Of a DNA stretch of 64,000 nt, positions 27,815 to 37,492 are shown piece after piece. Source of the stretch: CAVOOW01 sp963697675. Lineage in GTDB: Bacteria; Actinomycetota; Actinomycetes; JACCUZ01. The stretch lies in the NCBI GenBank assembly GCA_963697675.1, contig CAVOOW010000010.1, positions 1 through 64,000 on the forward strand, given 5' to 3'. The first letter of the stretch is position 1, and each line of letters begins with the position of its first letter. The position numbers were made by a program, and so were the translations under genes. The notes beneath the pieces are model-generated. The model was not told the origin of the DNA, ran no database searches, and saw only the letters and a program-made list of their open reading frames with translations.

Positions 27815-28510
27815 GCAGACCGACTCCACCGGACTGAACTCGGACGGAAGTGCCTGCCTAGGGCGATGTGAACCAGCCGTCCCATACGAAGCGGAAGCGG
27901 CGGCTGCACCCTCCCCGCAGTCTTTGTACACGTCGTCGATCCACCGTCCGCGACTGACACCTCGGCAACGAACGGGTTCGCCCAGGTCTCGGCCTTCTCG
28001 GACCACTTCACCGGTTCGGACTTCCCATGCCAGGACGAGCACTACACCATCACCGCCGCCGGCCACCCGGTCGCGCACTACGACTACTTCGAGGTTACCG
28101 ACTCATTCTTCGTTTTACTTCAGCGACCAAGGCATCGTCGTGGCCGTTTCTGCCGACGGCTCCGGCCTGAGCCACCCGGGCAACCTGTCGGACCTTGACT
28201 CGGACAACGTCAGGGCCGTGAGGCACGGTGAGATGCGCGTGCAACGGGACACCGACGCTTATCCGTCCATCGGCCACGGATCTGACGGGTCGCTCGCATT
28301 CGTTATGACGCACGCTCGCTGACGATCGGCGCCAACGGCGAGACGACGGTCCCGTTTGAAGTCGCCAGGATGGTGTGCAGCTAAACCGATGGGTGCCAGG
28401 CCATTCGTAGAGACCGCACACCGGTGCCGCTCGCGAGCGGACTGATCCGGGACTTACCGAGGGCCCCTCAGACTGCTGTGTCCGACGAACGGTATAAGCG
28501 GTGTTCATGG
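27815..28510. other. No intact gene; possible degraded secreted-protein DNA
   Basis: Plus-strand frames around 27930-28320 have coding-like composition in two registers (for example FAQVSAFSDHFTGSDFPCQD and later SDQGIVVAVSADGSGL) but no start, no signal peptide and no family that I recognise. It may be a broken gene following the BNR protein. Confidence 0.4.
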
Positions 28511-28511
28511 T

Positions 28512-28810
28512 TAGAGGTTCTCGGCTGCCGGCATTCGGTCGGCGAACGTGACAGCGAACGCGTTCAGGGCTGGCTTCCACCGGGTGACCATCGTGGCTGC
28601 CCGGTGCCTTTGGGGTCCAGGGATCGGGTGACCAGGTAGAGGGTCTTCATCGCCGCCTGCTCGGTCGGGAAGTGGCCTTTCACGGTGACCGCTCGGCGGT
28701 AGCGGGCATTCAGCGACTCGATCGCGTTGGTCGAACAAAGCACCCTTGCGGATCTCCAGGTCGTAAGTCGAGGCAGTTCGCCGCCCGCAAGCGATCGTGC
28801 AGACCTCATC
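28512..28810 (-). pseudogene. C-terminal fragment of an IS256-family transposase
   Basis: The sequence reads CSTNAIESLNARYRRAV, then GHFPTEQAAMKTLYLV, and in a shifted frame RWKPALNAFAVTFADRMPAA with the stop at 28512. These are the hallmark end of IS256 (mutator) transposases. The catalytic core is absent, and frameshifts lie near 28600 and 28735. A shorter piece of the same IS end is at 34658-34732 on the plus strand. Confidence 0.8.
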
Positions 28811-29034
28811 AATCGACACTAGGTGGCGGCGGGACGGTCTCGCCGGTCACCGCGCCACCGGGACAGGACCTATGCAGACGCGCGCTTTCGAAGCCCACAT
28901 GCAGACCTGTCCGTCCTGGTGGCGGCGGGTCGCGTAGTGGCCAGCGGGAGTCGCGCTTTGAGCGCCGTGATGAGGTTCCAGCACGGCTGGCCGTTCGGTG
29001 ACGTGTCCGGGAAGGACGTTGCTGGTGCTGGATA

Positions 29035-29228
29035 CATCGAGGGTCGAATCGACTGCTGTTGACGGGGTGTTCGTCGGGTTGGACTGGGGCAACTCCCATC
29101 ACCAGCTGTGCGTTCTCGACGCGGCTGGCCGGATGCTTGACCAAGGCAAGTTCGCTCACGATGTCGCGGGTGCACGGGATCTGCGGGAGCGCCTGGGTCG
29201 CTACGCGAAAGGTACGAGACCACGATGA
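29035..29228 (+). pseudogene. N-terminal fragment of an IS110-family transposase
   Basis: VFVGLDWGNSHHQLCVLDAA is the start of the DEDD catalytic domain of IS110 transposases (first Asp in GLDWG). Homology ends with a stop at 29228 after about 60 residues. The remaining catalytic and C-terminal domains are missing. Confidence 0.8.
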
Positions 29229-29515
29229 GCAGCATCGAGCAGACCAGCAAGGGTCACGACGACGAGCACGGCCGGCTGACCGTAGCCGTGCACGACGAGG
29301 ACTCCGCCGGTGACCCGCTGAGGTTCCGGGCCGGGCCGGGGGAGAAAGTGTCCAAGGTCATAGCTGAGCTGTACAACGAGCTCCGAGAATGCCGCCGATG
29401 GTCATGGTGCTGTCTACTCTTGAGGGCCGGGTCCCGGCATCTGCCGAGCCGAACCGTGCACCTGGTCAGAAGACGAGCCGCGCCTCGGCACAGTTCCCCC
29501 ACTGCACGCAGGTAA
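29225..29515 (+). CDS. Small protein with ubiquitin-like (beta-grasp) N-terminal look, probably truncated
   Basis: The start ATG 29225 overlaps the stop of the IS110 fragment. The first ~54 residues (GRLTVAVHDEDSAGDPLRFR, then PGEKVSKVIAELYNELR) have the strand-strand-helix order of beta-grasp ubiquitin-like proteins. From about 29395 the sequence turns into Arg/Ser-rich low-quality coding, so the gene seems cut or frameshifted. I cannot find the usual second half or a C-terminal Gly-Gly. The ubiquitin-like assignment is tentative, from pattern only. Confidence 0.4.
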   Translation: MSSIEQTSKGHDDEHGRLTVAVHDEDSAGDPLRFRAGPGEKVSKVIAELYNELRECRRWSWCCLLLRAGSRHLPSRTVHLVRRRAAPRHSSPTARR

Positions 29516-29580
29516 GGCTCGCAGCCATCGGTCCATCGCGGGCCGGGCAAGACCCGGCCCGGACGATGCGCGCGCGAGAC

Positions 29581-31224
29581 TTAGCTGTGCTTGGCGAAGT
29601 AGGCGTCCTGTCCGTGCCCGGTCCGGCCCGCGAACGTCACGTCGTTGCGCAGGTCGGTCCAGTAGGCGACCACTCCGCCGTCAGGGGTGGCCGCGATGTT
29701 GCTGTAGTCGCCGAGGAAGGAGGTTGCGAACGGGAAAGCGGGGTCAAGCGTCGCCGCGAACCACCGGTTGTCCCTCGTCGGGTCGGAGGTCGTCGTGGTG
29801 ACAGGGCCCAAGGGACCGAACCCAAGGGACCCGTGTGCCGACTCGGTGGCGAGGGAGTAGTTGTAGACGTGGTTGGCCGGGTCCGCGCGGCGGTCGAACG
29901 TCCCGATCCGCAACAAGCCGTTCGTGTCGTAGGCGCCCCAGGGCATCCACTGGTCACCAGGCGCGGTCAGCGCTGTGGGGGCAGACCAGCTCAGGCCGCC
30001 GTCCACGGACTGGCTGACCACTACGTCGGAGTTGGTGGCCGCCGAGTACGGGTCCTCGTCGACCGGGTGGACGGTGTTGCGCATGTCCGACCACACCACG
30101 GCCAAGTGATTCGCGTCGGTGGGGTCCGCGGTGATGTTGCCGGCGGCCCAGGTGCGGAAGATGCTGTCCTGGTAGGTCTGCCGACCCAGGGCGACCGGAT
30201 AGTCATTGAAACCGTCGATCACCGTCGCCACCTTGGCCGGGGTGGTCAGGGCGGCCCCGGTGGCCGGGTTCACCTGCACCACCTCGTAGTCGTCGCGCCC
30301 GGTCTGCAGGTCCGTCGTGTTCAGGAAGGCCACGAAGATGCGGCCATCGGCGGCCACGGTGGGCACGGAGACGAAGGCCTGGTCCAGCGCGCCGGAGATG
30401 ACTCGGGGGGTAGACCAGGTGCGCCCGGCGTTGTGGGTGACACTGGCGAAGATGCGGCCGGAGACGAACGACCCCTTCTGGCCGAGCCGGAAGTCGCCGT
30501 AGGTCACGATGGCGTTGCCGTTGCCCCAGGCGGCGACGTACTCCTTGTCGAGCAGGTCACCAACGCTTCCGGCGCTTCCGCTGCCCGAGGCGACCCGCGC
30601 CACGGTCCAGCTCCTGCCTTTGTTCGAGGAGGTGGACACGAGAACATCCGGGTTGGTCGCACTGGTCGGGCCGACGAAGCGGAATCCCAGCGTGCCGTAG
30701 TAGGCATTGCCCGCGGCGTCGAATGCCAGCGCGGGGTCGCCGGTCCCCTGGTAGGCCGAGTTGGAGAACACCGGATACTCCGACCACGTGCGGCCGCCGT
30801 CGAGGGTGACGTGCGCGCGGGAAAGGACCGTCTCGCTCACATGGCCTCCGGGGTTCAGGCCAAGTTGGTAGTCATTGGCTCCCCCGATCATGTTGCTCGG
30901 ATCGGTCGGGTTGACCGCGATGGATGTCTCGTTGTGAGGGTTAGGCCCGTCGCAGTCAGTGTTGACGTTTGCCGTCGACTGGGTCGGCGTGGTGCAGATC
31001 GCGGTTCCGGTCTTCACCGGCGGGCCACTGCCAAAGACGGCACCGGCGACCGGTGCCTCGGTGTCGCGGATGTTGTGGGTGAAGTCGACCGGCTGCGGGT
31101 GCTCCTCGCCGCCGGCCTCGCCGGCACCGAGGGCGGGCGTCGGTCCCGACAGGAGGATCAGTGCGGCCGCTCCCGCGATGGCGGCTGGCAGAAGGCGGGA
31201 GGCTCGACGTCGGCTTGTGACCAT
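29581..31224 (-). CDS. Secreted BNR-repeat/sialidase-like protein
   Basis: This encodes 547 aa. ATG 31224 is chosen because AAAGGAACC precedes it with good spacing and the signal peptide (RRRASRLLPAAIAGAAALIL, cleavage near ALGAG) begins there. The mature part is a sialidase-fold propeller: NPHNETSIAVNPTDPSNMIG, Asp-box-like LDGGRTWSEY, NAGRTWSTP and VDGGLSWSA, ending in a conserved FLGDYSNIAATPDGGVVAYW. This last block is common in secreted exo-alpha-sialidase-like proteins of actinobacteria. Catalytic identity is not established. It is intact, unlike much of the window, and converges with the small 29225 gene. Confidence 0.8.
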   Translation of the reverse strand: MVTSRRRASRLLPAAIAGAAALILLSGPTPALGAGEAGGEEHPQPVDFTHNIRDTEAPVAGAVFGSGPPVKTGTAICTTPTQSTANVNTDCDGPNPHNETSIAVNPTDPSNMIGGANDYQLGLNPGGHVSETVLSRAHVTLDGGRTWSEYPVFSNSAYQGTGDPALAFDAAGNAYYGTLGFRFVGPTSATNPDVLVSTSSNKGRSWTVARVASGSGSAGSVGDLLDKEYVAAWGNGNAIVTYGDFRLGQKGSFVSGRIFASVTHNAGRTWSTPRVISGALDQAFVSVPTVAADGRIFVAFLNTTDLQTGRDDYEVVQVNPATGAALTTPAKVATVIDGFNDYPVALGRQTYQDSIFRTWAAGNITADPTDANHLAVVWSDMRNTVHPVDEDPYSAATNSDVVVSQSVDGGLSWSAPTALTAPGDQWMPWGAYDTNGLLRIGTFDRRADPANHVYNYSLATESAHGSLGFGPLGPVTTTTSDPTRDNRWFAATLDPAFPFATSFLGDYSNIAATPDGGVVAYWTDLRNDVTFAGRTGHGQDAYFAKHS

Positions 31225-31439
31225 GCCGGTTCCTTTCAACCAAAGTCGCCGGCCAGGGCGAAGGGTGGGCACCGGCCGACCATATGGACAAGGTGCCCTA
31301 TGGGATACGCCACCCAGCCTGGGACGTCAAGTCCGTCGAGTCAACGGGAAGCTCCGGTTAACGGATAGACACCTACTCCGCCACCGATCAGCCGCGCATG
31401 ATGGTCTACCAAACCGCCATCTCCGGGATGACCACATCA

Positions 31440-31926
31440 AGTTGGTGAACCTGGCTTCGACACAACCACCGGCCGCCAGCTTTGGGCAACCAACATCCGA
31501 CCGCCGATCAGCGGGATGTATGCCGCCGCAATGGATGAGGACCACCTCGTCGTCGACGGGTTCCCTCCCATGCGCGGCTGTACAACCGGCGACCTGGAGA
31601 TCGCTTTCGATGACACGAGCGGAGCTGAGGTGGGCCGGGGTCGCGCCCGAAAGTTCGTCGAACACCCCGTTTCTTTGACCGGTCCGGTGATCGCCCACGA
31701 CGACTCCACCGAGTACCGCGCCCGGCTCGAAGCTGGACACGCCGTGCTCCGCGCAGAAGAGCGCGCCGACGGCCACCTGCGATGGAAGGCGAGCCTCCCG
31801 GACCCCCATCACCAGTTCTTGCACCACGGGACCTACGTCATCGGACTCATCACCCACGGCACGCTCTACCTGACCGGATCAAGTGACCCCAAGGAGCCCG
31901 ACTTCAAAGACTGCGGTGGGGACTGA
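31440..31926 (+). pseudogene. Possible PQQ-type propeller fragment
   Basis: In one frame the stretch before ATG 31516 reads GFDTTTGRQLWATN, then GMYAAAMDEDHLVVDG, a pattern typical of one PQQ/PQQ-like propeller blade. The following 130 residues to the stop at 31926 are coding-like but unassigned, ending in KDCGGD. A one-base shift near 31455 breaks the upstream part. It may be a gene remnant or a hypothetical gene starting at 31516 (136 aa). Confidence 0.4.
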
Positions 31927-32741
31927 TCCAGATCGCCCCTGGCACCCGCCTGTGAGCCGGCCGCGGCCTCGGTGACGGCAGCGCGATCGGCGACGTCGAA
32001 CCCATGGCGCACTACGCCGGGCAGGGCACGGCACTCATCCATGCCGTCCAACGCCGCCGTCATCACTCGAACCATGGCAGCCGAAGCGCAGGACAGACGC
32101 AACCGGCTGGCTGCATCACGCGCCTGAGCCAGGATATGCCGACGACTTCCCCCGAGTCGTCGTGCACAAGGCGATGATCGTCGCACGATCACGTCGATAG
32201 TTCTTGGTAACGCCTACTTCGCCAGGTCCACTCGGAGCCCGGTCCGCGGCGCGTGATCAAGGAGGCAAGTTCGCGGGTGAAACCGCCCGTCGACTCCGGG
32301 TACAGATAGGCCCTGTTTCATCGGCACGTGCGCGGGCGCGCTTCACGCCATGTAACGGCTCGCGTTGGGCAAGCGGGCTGTTCGCCGACTTCGTCTCGCG
32401 AGGCGATGCCGGGATCACCGAAAGCCTCGTTCCGCGCGGGTTGGCCACTCGTCGAACAGTGGCCGGGCGTGAGGTGGGTGTCCACGTTGATGCGAACGCC
32501 GCGCACCTCTGCCGCGACTCTCGGCCCTATCGTCGTCAGATAGACAGATACGTCCAGGACCGACAGGGATCGTTCACCGCGGGCGCCCTCCATTAGGAGC
32601 GAGAGCGAGGCGTAACGCTACGCGACGATTCGGTCACCAAATTGGGACTTCCGGCGCGTGGCTCGCAGAACGTACATTCGCCCCTAGCCAGCGGCGTCCT
32701 GCTGGCGTTTCCCTTTTCGCGGATTACATGGGGGTATTCAC
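31927..32741. other. No gene recognised; holds dispersed repeat copy B
   Basis: Frames are short and composition is mixed. The partial repeat gtcagatagacagatacgt lies at 32535-32553. The last ~100 bases before 32742 should contain the promoter of the trypsin-like protease. Confidence 0.5.
32535..32580 (-). repeat. Dispersed TGTCTATCTGAC motif, copy B
   Basis: It keeps gtcagatagacagatacgtc and, further on, cgttcaccgcgggcgcc as in copies C and E, with a diverged middle. The usual ATG side is changed (gacgacgatag). Confidence 0.6.
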
Positions 32742-33662
32742 ATGCGAGTACGTATTGCTCGCTGGGTCGTGGCGCCGATCGCGCTCGCCCTGGCGATCAT
32801 GGGGCTGATGGCGTCGCCATCGCAGGCCATCACCGGCGACTTCACACCCGACTTCGATCATGAGTACGTCGGGCTGATCGCGTTCTACGACGCCGACGGG
32901 GAGTTCGTGCACCGGTGCTCGGGCACCCTGCTCTCGCCGACGGTGTTCCTCACCGCCGGGCACTGCATCGACATCTCCGAGGCCGGGGACGGGTCGCTGA
33001 TCGGTGACTCGGCCCGGATCTGGTTCGAGCAGGGCGCCGGGGCGCACTATGACCCGGTGACCGAGCACGACCCGGTCACCGGCTACCCAGACTCCGGTGG
33101 CATCACCGCCTCGACGTTCTACGGATTCGGCTACGCCGGGCTGTACCTCGGCAAGAACTCAACCATCCCGAACACCCATGACGTCGGCCTAGTGATCCTG
33201 GACGCACCGGTGCAGACCGTCTACCCGGACATCGACACCTACGCTCAGTTGGCGCCGGTGGGCACGCTGGACACCTACGGCACCGGTCCGTCGGCGCTGG
33301 TGGACCAGTCCGGCTACGGCGTGTCCTACGACCGCGGCCACGGCAAGTTCGTCGAGTCGTTCCGGTCCCGGCTGCAGGTCACGACCTGGATCACCAGCCT
33401 GAAGACCGGACCGGCCGGCGGCTACTCGGTGCAGATCGCCGCGGCGCGGGGCGGCACCTGCTTCGGTGACTCCGGCGGCCCGACGCTGTTGCACGACACC
33501 GACATCCAGGTGGCCGTGACGTCCTGGGGGTTCAGCCCCAACTGCACCGGGCACTCGTATGAGTTCCGGGTGGACACCGAGGCCGTCCAGTCGTGGATGG
33601 AGTCCGTCCTCGCCCCGCTCGGCCTCTGGGACGAGATCGACCCGATGGCTGACGCGGCATAG
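32742..33662 (+). CDS. Secreted trypsin-like serine protease (S1)
   Basis: This encodes 306 aa. A signal peptide covers 1-29 (cleavage near PSQAIT). The catalytic triad is visible: His74 (LTAGHC), Asp147 (THDVGLVIL) and Ser244 (TCFGDSGGP). Cys pairs around His74 and Ser244 are in place, and the C-terminal VAVTSWGFSPNC is the usual substrate-pocket segment. The start is supported by GGGGG about 10 bases upstream. No long propeptide is evident. A perfect 16-bp hairpin at 33677-33716 follows the stop. It is likely an exported endopeptidase, standing alone in its own transcription unit. Confidence 0.9.
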   Translation: MRVRIARWVVAPIALALAIMGLMASPSQAITGDFTPDFDHEYVGLIAFYDADGEFVHRCSGTLLSPTVFLTAGHCIDISEAGDGSLIGDSARIWFEQGAGAHYDPVTEHDPVTGYPDSGGITASTFYGFGYAGLYLGKNSTIPNTHDVGLVILDAPVQTVYPDIDTYAQLAPVGTLDTYGTGPSALVDQSGYGVSYDRGHGKFVESFRSRLQVTTWITSLKTGPAGGYSVQIAAARGGTCFGDSGGPTLLHDTDIQVAVTSWGFSPNCTGHSYEFRVDTEAVQSWMESVLAPLGLWDEIDPMADAA

Positions 33663-33676
33663 CTTCCGGCCAGCTT

Positions 33677-33716
33677 GAGGGCCGGTCGGACAACGAACGC
33701 TGTCCGACCGGCCCTC
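33677..33716 (+). terminator. Perfect 16-bp hairpin after the protease gene
   Basis: The arms are 33677-33692 and 33701-33716 with an 8-base loop, 14 bases after the stop codon. There is no T-run, which is common for actinobacterial terminators. Confidence 0.75.
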
Positions 33717-33894
33717 GTTGGCCATCCTGCCGCGCGGCGTAACCCGTGCCGCTTATCGATGACCCGTCGCCATCATCAACTTCGTTAACCGGCACGCCGC
33801 GAGCTGGCGCGACATAGGCTGAACAGTGCCGAGGCGCGGCCGCTGCTCACCGAAGCGATCCGGCAGCTGGCGGTCGATGACAACCCCCGCTAGC

Positions 33895-34092
33895 TCAGTG
33901 GTCCAACCACCCCGGCCCGTCGTCGGGCTGCTGCTGCCGGACCCCCGCCACCAGCTCGGGCTGGGCGGCCTCCAGCGTTGCGCGCACGTCGTCGAGCTCG
34001 CCGCGGTGGGCGGCCTCGATGACGAGCTCGACGGCGCCCTGGTCAACGAGGGCCAACATTTGCGCGTGAGTCATCTGCTCGGGGCGGGACAT
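33895..34092 (-). CDS. Small hypothetical protein
   Basis: This encodes 65 aa, acidic and predicted helical (AVELVIEAAHRGELDDVRAT, LEAAQPELVAGV), with GC-rich third positions like real genes here. There is no signal peptide or membrane helix, and no clear ribosome-binding site before ATG 34092. Family not recognised. Confidence 0.4.
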   Translation of the reverse strand: MSRPEQMTHAQMLALVDQGAVELVIEAAHRGELDDVRATLEAAQPELVAGVRQQQPDDGPGWLDH

Positions 34093-34153
34093 TGGGCACG
34101 GTGACTATCGACCACGTACTCGCCGAACCGCAGCCGCAGCGAAGCTGGTGCGG

Positions 34154-34588
34154 TCACGCGCCGGCCGTACCCACGGTCACCGCATCCACGGCGGCGAGGG
34201 CGCCGAGCTCGTCGGCGACCATCCACAGGCTGGCGATCCGCCCGTCGTCGGACAGCGTCAGGATGTCGATCACCCGCAGGCTCACCGGCAGGCCGGTGGG
34301 CTCGAGCACGCCGGCGCTGGTGGCGAGCGGGCCGGTCTGGGTCCCTGACAGCCGGAACGCCACCGCCACCTTGTCACCGGTCTGGCACACGTCGAGCACC
34401 TCGCGCGACAGCTTGTCGAACGTCGCCTGCACCGCCACCGCCCGAGCCACAAGGTCCGCCGCCGAGAGCTCGGTCCCGTTGACGGTCACCGGGTCGGTGT
34501 AGAACGCGCGGAACGCGTCCTCGGCGTCCGGCCGGTGCGGTGCCTCACCTGACCAGAGGTCGAGCAGCCCGTCGATGTCGAAGCCCAT
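34154..34588 (-). CDS. SnoaL-like (NTF2-fold) protein
   Basis: This encodes 144 aa from ATG 34588, chosen because GGAAGGG precedes it. The pattern fits a SnoaL-type NTF2 fold: LLDLWSGEAPHR with FRAFYTDPVTVNG near the start, a central CQTGDKVAVAFRLSGTQTG, and the closing strand IDILTLSDDGRIASLWMVAD. Family members are small ester cyclases, isomerases or ligand-binding proteins, and the substrate cannot be told. The frame is open upstream to 34708 but that DNA overlaps an IS256 remnant. It is a single gene. Confidence 0.65.
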   Translation of the reverse strand: MGFDIDGLLDLWSGEAPHRPDAEDAFRAFYTDPVTVNGTELSAADLVARAVAVQATFDKLSREVLDVCQTGDKVAVAFRLSGTQTGPLATSAGVLEPTGLPVSLRVIDILTLSDDGRIASLWMVADELGALAAVDAVTVGTAGA

Positions 34589-34657
34589 CAGCATCCCTTC
34601 CAGACGTCCGCCCACACAGCAACGGTGACGCAGAAGACGCTCACTGACAACCAGGTA

Positions 34658-34732
34658 GCGTTGGAAGCCCGCACCGAACGCGTTCGCTATCACCTTCACC
34701 GACCGCATGCCGGCCGCCGAGGACCGCTGAAG
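34658..34732 (+). pseudogene. Tail of an IS256-family transposase
   Basis: It reads RWKPAPNAFAITFTDRMPAA and a short end before a TGA, matching the C-terminus of the IS256 fragment at 28512-28810, and the DNA after the stop is also similar. Only the last ~24 codons remain. Confidence 0.7.
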
Positions 34733-35483
34733 ATGAAACGCCTCTTACACCGTTCGAGCGACACTCCCACGACTCGCGTCGTCCAGCAAACGAACGGACG
34801 TGAGCAGGGACTGTCCTAACGTCTCTCCACGGGTGTCTCGGGCTGGGTCCGATTGAGTGGTTCATGTACACAACGACCTGCCCTACTTCTCGCAACAGCG
34901 AGTCGCCTCTTCGAGGTCCGTGGGCAAGACAGAAGCGCGGTAGATCGGCTCAATACCCAGCGTGACAAGCCTCGCAAAGACGATGCGGCAACGCGAAAGC
35001 GCTATTTTTCGTTGCCGAGCTAGAAGCCGCCCGCCGACGCTGACGATGTCAGGCGGGGGTCTTGAGAAGGCGTTCCTCTTGTTGAACCAGAGTGACGGCG
35101 ATGTCTCCGCTAAGCAGGATGGCGAGGGCCGTCGATGAAGACCGCCGCAGCGACGGGCCGACACCCAATCCGGGCCTGAATCACGAAGGCCCCCACATGA
35201 AGTGGGGGCCTTCGACTTTGGTAGCGGGGGGTGTACTCGGCCCCGCGCACCTTGGCGGATGCGTCATGGTGAACCGCGCTCACTCACCCGGTTACGCACC
35301 TGGTCGCACCCGGTTCTATGGCCTCACAGACGCCGCGCGTCGACATTAACGACGAATAATGCCCGCGACCTTAGCCCACAGTCGCGACAGGTCCAGAGCC
35401 TAAGCGATCATCCTCCGCAGATTCGACGATCTTGAAACGCAACACCAATGATGCGAATACCGGGTGGGAGAAGAGGTTCGTGG
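34733..35483. other. No gene recognised
   Basis: Frames are short and AT/GC use is mixed. An 11-bp perfect hairpin lies at 35185-35213, followed by tttggtagcgggg, which resembles a tRNA acceptor end read on the minus strand, but no tRNA is present. Confidence 0.5.
35185..35213. terminator. Perfect 11-bp hairpin
   Basis: The arms gaaggccccca/tgggggccttc enclose a 7-base loop. No adjacent gene is assignable, so it may be a leftover terminator from an element boundary. Confidence 0.5.
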
Positions 35484-35758
35484 TCACCAGTGGGCCGCGA
35501 GGCCGGCGTCCGCTAACGCCTTACGGAGCGGCTTGAGGTGACTGTCACGCGCCGATGTTGTGCTGCCGAACGGGAACCCGTCGTTGTCGTGGAAAGTGAT
35601 GCCGTAGGCCCGATCTCCGCCAGCTTGTGGACTGCCTTGGCTGGGTCCATCGGCGGGTCCACGGCTCCCCCGAACACGTCGACGCCCTGCCATCCGACGG
35701 TCCAGAGACCGAAGGAGAGCCTGTCCTCGGGGGTGGGTGTGAAGTTTGCGATGGTCAT
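35484..35758 (-). pseudogene. xylA: 5' fragment of xylose isomerase
   Basis: ATG 35758 has GGAGGG upstream. The product starts FTPTPEDRLSFGLWTVGWQG, then VDVFGG and, after a one-base frameshift near 35612, AYGITFHDNDGFPFGS. These are the N-terminal signatures of actinobacterial xylose isomerases, including the catalytic-type His of TFHD. Only about 90 of ~390 residues remain; the frame stops at 35484. Full-length enzymes convert xylose to xylulose. This copy cannot be active. Confidence 0.8.
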
Positions 35759-36404
35759 GAGATGTAGCCCTCCTGTATGGGAGGAGGTAGCGCGAGCGGT
35801 GGCCGTCCCTGTCACCGCGGTGAGGCAAGCACCGGGAAGGATTTCGCGCTACACGAGTGTCAGCTACAGATATTTCATTCAGGACACCTGGCGCCACTTG
35901 TGATGATCTTGAGCTCGTCTCCGGCGGATGCTTCGGGCTACTGCACACGCCGGTCGCCGGGCGAAGGGCGCCCGTCCCGGCGCCGCGCCGCTGCCGTGAC
36001 GTTGCCCCCTGTCATTGTTAGATAGACAGATACGTCTCCGCCCGGGAAACAGCCGTTCACCGCTAGCGGGTGCCTCACTCGCGCGCCCGCCAAGCTCGAC
36101 GATCACCGAGCCCTCTCGAAAGCCCTCGGCCGCAACCGTGCAGTTAAGCCGCGCGCACTCGGCTGGTGTGACGGAGATCCCTACGGATCGGGTCTCGACA
36201 TCCAAGAACGCTAGCCAGTCGAGGCACCTGCTCCCCGATCCCTTCCGAAACAGCTCGTCGTGAACTTCTTGCGCTGGACGCGCGTGCCGTCGTTCGCGGG
36301 TTCCGACAGCGGGCGCGTCCTGGTCGAACGTCCCGACGACCAGGCGGCCGACGCATCGGGAGAGGATCAACAAGTCGCGTGACACGCCGATCCAGTTTTT
36401 CCTA
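35759..36404. other. No intact gene; holds dispersed repeat copy C
   Basis: The stretch contains the long repeat copy C (about 36008-36313). On the minus strand the repeat reads a coding-like block (DWLAFLDVETRSVGISVTPA) shared with copy E but not recognised. Confidence 0.5.
36008..36313 (-). repeat. Dispersed repeat copy C (long form)
   Basis: It begins with the cctgtcattgttagatagacagatacgtctcc core and continues about 250 bp with clear similarity to copy E (62914-63221), including cggctggtgtgacggagatc. The last 49 bp (36265-36313) match copy E only in the opposite orientation. Confidence 0.8.
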
Positions 36405-37010
36405 CTACTTCGACTGCTTCGGAGCGAGGAGCAGTTCGGGCAGCACTGACGAGAGGTAATCGACGCACTGCTCGTGTGGCCAGCCGCGGTCACGGAAGGC
36501 CCGGTAGCCCTCGTCGCCGCCGAGCACCAGGAGTATGTCGGTCCCGCTGTCGAGGGTGACGCCCTCTCGCAATCGGCCCTTGGTGGCGAGGTCCTCCATG
36601 ACTTGGCGGTAGGCCTGGTGGCGCATCCGCTCGTGCTTCGCCTGCACCCGCTGCGCTTCGGGATCGACGGTCGCCGCAGCACGCACGATCGCCTTGAGCG
36701 GCGCAGCCCTGGCGAGCACGTCCGCGACCCACGCATGAAGATGTGAAGGGAGGCGACGGGATCGGGCTCGGCCTCCATAGCCTGGTACCACGGTGCTTCC
36801 TCGGGCGCGATGGGTCTTCAGTCCCCAGAACCGCAGCGTCGATGACATTGCTGAGTAGCTCGGCCTTCGTGTGGAACACGAAGTAGACGGTCTGCTCGGC
36901 GAAGCCTGCTTGCCTCGCGATTGCAGCCATGGTGGCGCCCTGGTAGCCCACGAAGAATTGTCGCCTTATACAGTTCCCTGCACGGTGCAGAAACCGACGG
37001 GAGCTACCCG
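36405..37010 (-). pseudogene. TetR-family regulator, frameshifted
   Basis: The DNA-binding helices are readable (GYQGATMAAIARQAGFAEQT, then VYFVFHTKAELLSNVIDA). The ligand-binding half follows in another frame (AWVADVLARAAPLKAIVRAA, YRQVMEDLATKGRLREGV, and WPHEQCVDYLSSVLPELL to the stop at 36405). At least two frame changes occur, near 36730-36790 and before the first helix near 36985. Family members are ligand-responsive repressors. No target can be assigned. It is dead as read. Confidence 0.75.
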
Positions 37011-37134
37011 GTCGCATCATCTTCACCGTTGGCGTGGCCATGAGTTCCACATGCGCGGCGCTCATCTTGATTCTGTGGGTCGGTGCAGGCAGTAAGACAA
37101 CGTCCTCACCGGTCCCGGCAAAGCGACTAGGCCA

Positions 37135-37377
37135 GATCGGGGTCAAGAGCGACTCATCGACCCACTCCTCGACGACGGCCCAGCGTCCCGGTCGCAGTTG
37201 CGCGGCGTAGACAACCAGACCCTGCCAACCCGGGCCGGCCGCCGCGCGTCGCCACTCCACTAGCAGACCGGGCCGCTTGTGACCCGACCGATCGGCCGGT
37301 TCGGCAACCCAGCAATGTCTGGACGGGCAGTTACGACCGTCGACCGCCGACTGGCGAACCCGTTCGATCATGGGCAT
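37135..37377 (-). CDS. Small hypothetical protein, 3' end uncertain
   Basis: From ATG 37377 the frame reads CWVAEPADRSGHKRPGLLVE, GWQGLVVYAAQLRPGRWAVV and EEWVDESLLTPI, a compact basic/aromatic protein. The frame then stays open without a stop into the TetR remnant. A TAG in the next register just after LLTPI suggests the natural end and a one-base shift. Function unknown. Confidence 0.4.
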
Positions 37378-37492
37378 CCCGTCGCGCTTGCCCGACATAC
37401 TGCCCGCCACTTGCAAAGCATGGCACATGTCGAACCGGTGTTCGATGCGTGCGCCCGCCAGAACCTCGCACTGGTCGGAGTGCTAACGGGCC

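Noticed and set aside
29389..31368. 659-codon open frame on the plus strand
   Set aside because: It is antisense to the secreted BNR-repeat gene (29581-31224), has no start context or domain, and reflects high GC content.
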